Below, piece after piece: positions 59,726 through 64,000 of a DNA stretch of 64,000 nt. Both the position numbers and the translations under genes were made by a program. The notes under the pieces were generated by a model, which had not been told where the DNA came from, searched no databases, and saw only the letters and a program-made list of their open reading frames with translations. This DNA comes from Vanilla planifolia (taxonomy: Eukaryota > Streptophyta > Magnoliopsida > Asparagales > Orchidaceae), in contig JAIUJO010000088.1 of assembly GCA_023846275.1 (NCBI GenBank), forward strand, positions 642,501-706,500. The letters are read 5' to 3'. Numbering within the stretch: the first letter of the stretch is position 1; each line of letters begins with the position of its first letter.

Positions 59726-59803
59726 AATTTATTTCGTTTCTTAAAAAATCAATATATTACTAAAATCAATTGTCATTTATAGGAAAAAGAATAGTATGAA
59801 AAA

Positions 59804-59922
59804 TATGGGCAACCCAAGTGATTCTCTATAGCACACCTATATAAATACTACGTTCACCCAAGCATACTTAACTTTTAACTTCTATAAAAATCATGTGCGA
59901 TAAGACTTGTGTCATGGCACAT
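59804..59922 (-). pseudogene. 5S rRNA-like remnant 6 (best full-length alignment)
   Basis: Aligned by hand to the reverse complement of a remembered plant 5S consensus, this copy runs the full length essentially without gaps, with about 67 of 110 positions identical. CCCAAGCATACTTAACTT at 59,857-59,874 differs from the consensus only at the CG pair (CACGCTT to CATACTT) and keeps the A-box region. AATACTACGTTCACCC keeps the TAGTACTA/CTCGCCC region. GTGTCATGGCAC keeps the 5' end. AAAAA at 59,799-59,803 supplies a T5 terminator on the sense strand. Substitutions are too many for a working gene. Confidence 0.9.
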
Positions 59923-60289
59923 GCATGCAAAAGTTAAGAACTAATACTTATGTGATTATTCTCTTGAAAATAATGAATTGATTAGGAAATTTTTATATTA
60001 TAAGGCATACTCTCTTCAAACAAATATTTTTTAATTTTATTATATATATCATAATATATTCCAATATTGATACTTTAAATATATTAGGATAATTAGAAAT
60101 AAGTTATTTATATTATTATTTCTCATAGAGTAAATGCTAAAACATAAAAAGTCTTCCACAAAGTTATAGTTCTTATAAATAAAAAATTAAATTATATATT
60201 AATTATTAAAAATAAAAATAAATATTTTTTATTAAAAAATATATACTAAAGAATGCAACGTGATTTATGTCATCGATAATCTTAATTGA

Positions 60290-60600
60290 TGGTGGTAAAA
60301 GAAGATGTAATAGTGATGGAGGTGGACATGCTAGATGAAAAGGTCTTTAATAGGTAAGAGTGAGTACAAAGGAAAGTATTAATCTAGAGAGAAGTAAGGA
60401 TTTAAAGAAAAGAAAGCAAAAAAAAGGAGGACAAAAAGGAGGGAACAAAAATAAAAAATCAAATGAAAGGATAAATTAAAAGGTAAAATAAATATAGATA
60501 GAAGGGAGACGATGAGGGGAACAAAAAGTGAGAGAAGACAAACAAGTGAATGACAATGGGAGAAGGAACAAAGTTAAAATAAGAGATCTATTAAGATAAA
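60290..60600. repeat. GA-rich block ~370 bp from remnant 6
   Basis: Purine-rich + strand of about 310 bp at the standard position in the unit. Confidence 0.8.
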
Positions 60601-60958
60601 GTGAAGCAATCAAGAAATATAATTAAATAAAAGCTATATCTAAATTATTTCATTTATAATATTTTTTTTAAACTTTAATATGCTAAACATATAAAAAATT
60701 AAATGCTAAAATATATTTTAAAAAAAATTATAGTTTCATTTTACTTCAATATATTAGAAATTTTAAAGAGATATGTCGACTATTAATTTATTATTATTTC
60801 ATTAGCACTTGTAATTTAAACAATTAATGATGTAACAAATTAAATCATTGTTCAAAGATAATATCTTCATATGATATTATAAAGATAGTAAATATAAATA
60901 ATATTTCATATTTTTGATAAATTGTTATATAGTTCATGTCATAAAATATACTATTATG

Positions 60959-60984
60959 ATATATATATATATATATATATATAT
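60959..60984. repeat. (AT)n microsatellite
   Basis: Uninterrupted AT run of 26 bp in the spacer between remnants 6 and 7. Confidence 0.95.
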
Positions 60985-61235
60985 CATACTTTGTTATAGT
61001 TTACATAGATTATGTTGGCCAATGTTAAATTTTGTTAATGTTGTTATTTTGTAACATTATATGGCTGGTATATTTAACAATATGCAAAAACGATAGGAAC
61101 TATATATAGTTCATGTTACAAAAAGTAATGAAAGAGGAAATTAAAAAACAACCTTCATAATTTTGTCATTTATAAAAGTTAACATAATATTGAAATTAAT
61201 TGTTATTCCTAAGTTAAACAAATGCTATGAAAAAT

Positions 61236-61341
61236 ATGTGTACAATGTGGATTGTTGAGGAGGTCACCCATCTTAATACTATGCTCACTCATGGATGCTT
61301 ATCTTTGATTCCAACGCTCTAAAGTTGGTGTTGCTTTAAAT
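61236..61341 (-). pseudogene. 5S rRNA-like remnant 7 (best-kept C-box)
   Basis: GAGGAGGTCACCCATC at 61,257-61,272 is nearly identical to the reverse complement of the plant 5S segment carrying the internal C-box GGATGGGTGACC. It continues into TTAATACTATGCTCACTC for the TAGTACTA...GGGCGAG part, with CG changed to CA. GGATGCTTATCTTTG stands for the AAGTTAAGCG box. The 5' half is contracted by about 12 bp. The T5 terminator on the sense strand is AAAAA at 61,230-61,234. Confidence 0.88.
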
Positions 61342-61704
61342 GCATATCGAAGCTAAGAAACATATACCAATGTGATGGTAGTCCCAAAAATTATAATTAT
61401 TCAAATGATTTTCTAAATCATCATCAAAAAATATATTAACAAATAAATTCATTTTTATTATATTTCTTTCTATATATTCCAATATTAATACATTAGGTTT
61501 GTTGAATTAATAAGAAATTATTTGTATTACAATTTATCTTTAAGAAAATATTTTCATAGAAGACTTATTTATACTAAATAATAGGTCTTACAGATAAAAG
61601 AATTATTTATTAATTTAAAAAAAATATTTCTATCATGCAAAATATATATTAAAAAATGTAATATGAGAGCTATTTTTATTAATATTACTTATTCAAGCTA
61701 AAAT

Positions 61705-62010
61705 AAGGGATAGTGGTGATGGAGATCAGAATATTAGGATTTTCTAAGAGTCATAGATAGATAAAAGAGACAAAGAGGAAAATATTAATAGAGTATGGAG
61801 AAATGATTGAATAAATAGAGAGGAAAGAGATAAGAGGGAAAGAAGATACAAAAGATAGAATAATTAACAAAGTGAAATAGAGATAGATAAATAAGAAGAG
61901 GGTGGGGGAAAAATAAATAGATATAGTATGGAGAGATAAGTAAAAATGATAATAGGAGAGTGAACCAAGTCAGAGACTGTAAAAGATGTTGAGATAAAGA
62001 AAAAAAGTGA
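61705..62010. repeat. GA-rich block ~365 bp from remnant 7
   Basis: Purine-rich + strand at the standard unit position. The minus-strand frame at 61,785-62,075 is a by-product of the CT-rich strand. Confidence 0.8.
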
Positions 62011-62302
62011 ATGAAATAATTTAATAATTGATGTTTCATAATAATTAAATTTACAGTATTTTTTAGTATGAACATGTTAAAAATATAAAATATTAAATGT
62101 TAATAAAATACAACTAAAATTTGAAGTTTCAAAGTATATTCTTATGTTGTAAAGATTTAAAATATGTGTTGAATATTTATATAGTATTAATTTTTTAATA
62201 TATTAAATTTTAAAAATAAATTATGTGTTAAACGTATTTATTATTATTTGATATTACTATAGTATGAATGTAATATTTCATCTTCATGATATAATTTTTA
62301 CT

Positions 62303-62366
62303 AGTTAATTTTAAATAATAAATTATTAATTTTTTCTGGTTAATTTTAAATAATAAATTATTAATA
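62303..62366. repeat. Two-copy tandem duplication (~35 bp)
   Basis: GTTAATTTTAAATAATAAAT and its continuation are repeated at 35 bp spacing (from 62,304 and 62,339), with the matching part identical. Against the decayed background this is a recent event. Confidence 0.93.
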
Positions 62367-62391
62367 TCTTAATAAAACAATAGTACATAGC

Positions 62392-62413
62392 ATATATATA
62401 TATATATATATAT
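62392..62413. repeat. (AT)n microsatellite
   Basis: Uninterrupted AT run of 22 bp in the spacer between remnants 7 and 8. Confidence 0.93.
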
Positions 62414-62634
62414 GTAAAATATATATTATACTTTTTTCTTGTTGATAAAAGTTATGTCATGTAAATTTAAATTAAATTATAGTTACTAATTTGTTATATC
62501 ATATAAAGTTGATAATATTAAATAAAAAATAAAATGGAGATCATAAAAATCATTCTTAGTTAATCTTGTTCTTGAATATTAACATATTATTAAAATCAAC
62601 TTCTTTTCTAATTAAAAGTATAATAATGAAAAAA

Positions 62635-62749
62635 TACATGAAACATGAAAACTTCTTGAAGCGTCATCCACTACAATGCTGCTATTACAATAGCTTGCTT
62701 AATTTTGCAATTCTAATGATGTTCAAGCTATAACAATGATGGTGTTACA
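62635..62749 (-). pseudogene. 5S rRNA-like remnant 8
   Basis: GAAACATGAAAACTTCTTGA fits the plant 3' end GAAGTCCTCGTGTTGC (reverse complement), GCGTCATCCACTACAATGCTGCT the GGTGACC/TAGTACTA region, AGCTTGCTTAATTTTGCAATTCTAATG the AAGTTAAG and AGAACTCC region, and GATGGTGTTACAT the 5' end. Length is about 115 bp. AAAAAA at 62,629-62,634 is the sense-strand oligo-T terminator. Confidence 0.85.
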
Positions 62750-63011
62750 TGTAAACAAAAGTCAAAGAATCATTTGTGTGTGATTTTTGCCAAAAGCATA
62801 AAGGACTAATCAAGATATTTTTTAAATTATTAAGCATATATACGTTAAAAATATTTTTTAATTTTAATATATTTGTAGTAATATATTTGGATATCCATAT
62901 TTTATTTATAATAAATTAATTAAAAACTATTAATGTTATTATTTTCTTTAATGTACACATTCACACCAAAGAATTGTTATGAATGTTAACTTATTTGTTA
63001 ATTAAAGATAA

Positions 63012-63015
<4 letters not shown>

Positions 63016-63046
<31 letters not shown>
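63016..63046. repeat. (TA)n microsatellite
   Basis: Uninterrupted TA run of about 31 bp just left of the GA-rich block of the last complete unit. Confidence 0.95.
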
Positions 63047-63048
<2 letters not shown>

Positions 63049-63099
63049 AAGTGCTTAAATCAAATGATTTTTTTAATTAATCTTATTTGTTGGTGCTTA

Positions 63100-63385
63100 A
63101 AAATGAGATAGAAGTGAGAAAGATTAGTATTTTTGAATAGAAAGAGTTATGGTTATAAATGAGAGAGATATAGAGAAAAATAATAATAGGGAGGACAAAA
63201 TTGATGGAGAAACTAAATAACAATATTTAAGAGAGAAAAAAATGGTCAAAATAGGTAGGAGTGAGTAGGAGGCAGAGATAGAGAATAAGATTCAATTAAG
63301 AGAATAGTAATGATAGAGATGAGAAAATGTGAGAATGTCAGAGATATTTACATAAAAGAAAGTGAGAAAAAGTTGTATAAAAGTA
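63100..63385. repeat. GA-rich block ~350 bp from remnant 8
   Basis: Purine-rich + strand at the standard unit position. Confidence 0.8.
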
Positions 63386-63974
63386 ATAACTAATAAATTT
63401 AACATTAGTACTTCCTAATATTAAGAAGTTAAACATATATAATATTTAATATAATTTAAATAAAATAAAATTTCAAAATATATGATGACATTTAATTTTA
63501 TATTAGTTTATTAATATATGTAATTCAAAAAGGATACTAAATAATAAACAATGTCAATACTCTTAGACATTATATTCATTAGACATAATATATAACAAAT
63601 ATAAAACATTTTGATATACATGATATAATTTTTCTTACTTTATGACAATTAATATATTTAATTTAATTAAAATACTTTCATGCATATCATTTATGTGTTA
63701 TATTATAAATATATATTAACTCTATTTTATTTTAGTTGATATTGATTATGTCGCCACAAATAAATTTCCTTGAAGTTATTAACTTATTACAATATTTGAT
63801 CTATTGTATTTAATATTACTTCAAAATAATAATAATAATATTATAAAGTTATTATAAATAATTGGTAAATAAAACTTGAAATTATTAAATATTATTCATA
63901 ATTATGTTATTTATAAATGTTAACCTATCATTAAAAAAAAATGGTATTAATTAGAAAAAAGTGCCATAAAAATT

Positions 63975-64000
63975 TTGTGCAATAGGACTTTTGAAACGGT
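63975..64000 (-). pseudogene. 5S rRNA-like remnant 9 (cut by window end)
   Basis: TTGTGCAATAGGACTTTTGA fits the reverse complement of the plant 5S 3' end (AAGTCCTCGTGTTGCA). It is preceded by AAAAA at 63,968-63,972 (sense-strand oligo-T), as in the other copies. It lies about 1,340 bp from remnant 8, so the array continues beyond the window. Confidence 0.75.

Larger units (their letters stand above)
49906..64000 (-). repeat. Decayed 5S rDNA-derived tandem array
   Basis: Nine degenerate 5S rRNA-like segments lie on the minus strand, starting (left ends) near 51,103, 52,355, 55,650, 57,796, 59,001, 59,804, 61,236, 62,635 and 63,975. Spacings are about 1,252, 3,295, 2,145, 1,205, 803, 1,432, 1,399 and 1,340 bp. 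Between them an AT-rich spacer with shared words alternates with a GA-rich block. The common period of intact units is about 1.34-1.43 kb, long compared with the few hundred to about 900 bp usual in plant 5S rDNA. I infer old 5S rDNA or a satellite that captured a 5S gene. No copy looks functional. Confidence 0.82.

Overview
This window looks like gene-free, repeat-built plant nuclear DNA, by eye roughly four-fifths A+T. No open reading frame is convincingly protein coding: the longest is about 100 codons, all lie inside repeats or AT-rich filler, and none shows a recognisable domain. The plant assignment rests on decayed 5S rRNA copies in the right-hand quarter. They keep plant-type 5S words (on the minus strand, the GGTGACC box, the AAGTTAAG box and the GTGTTGCA 3' end) rather than the animal versions. 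Species cannot be named from the sequence alone.

Layout. (1) 1-530: a purine-rich GAA/GA microsatellite block with an embedded (AAT)n. (2) About 528-41,640: one continuous, same-orientation array of a strongly diverged satellite with a monomer of about 415-420 bp, on the order of 100 full or truncated copies. Two higher-order patterns are visible inside it: a roughly 4.4 kb block present twice at about 4.76 kb spacing (15.4-19.8 and 20.2-24.6 kb), and a younger 1.5-monomer unit of about 627 bp repeated four times (36.5-39.0 kb). (3) About 41,640-48,620: AT-rich, low-complexity DNA with a 1.9 kb polypurine tract. (4) About 48,620-49,905: an island of about three monomers of the same satellite in the same orientation. 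(5) About 49,906-64,000: a second, long-period tandem family. Each unit carries a degenerate 5S rRNA gene copy on the minus strand, an AT-rich spacer and a GA-rich block. Intact units are about 1.34-1.43 kb; others are shortened or expanded.

The most interesting content is region 5. I read it as a fossil 5S rDNA array, or a satellite derived from 5S rDNA: nine 5S-like segments (the last cut by the window end), several still near 120 bp and followed on their sense strand by an oligo-T Pol III-type terminator. In the better units a purine-rich block starts about 350-400 bp from the 5S start, on the 5S upstream side. Loss at CG sites suggests decay under DNA methylation. The whole window fits pericentromeric or other constitutive heterochromatin, but location is inference only. 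All alignments were made by eye against a remembered plant 5S consensus; no database search was possible.
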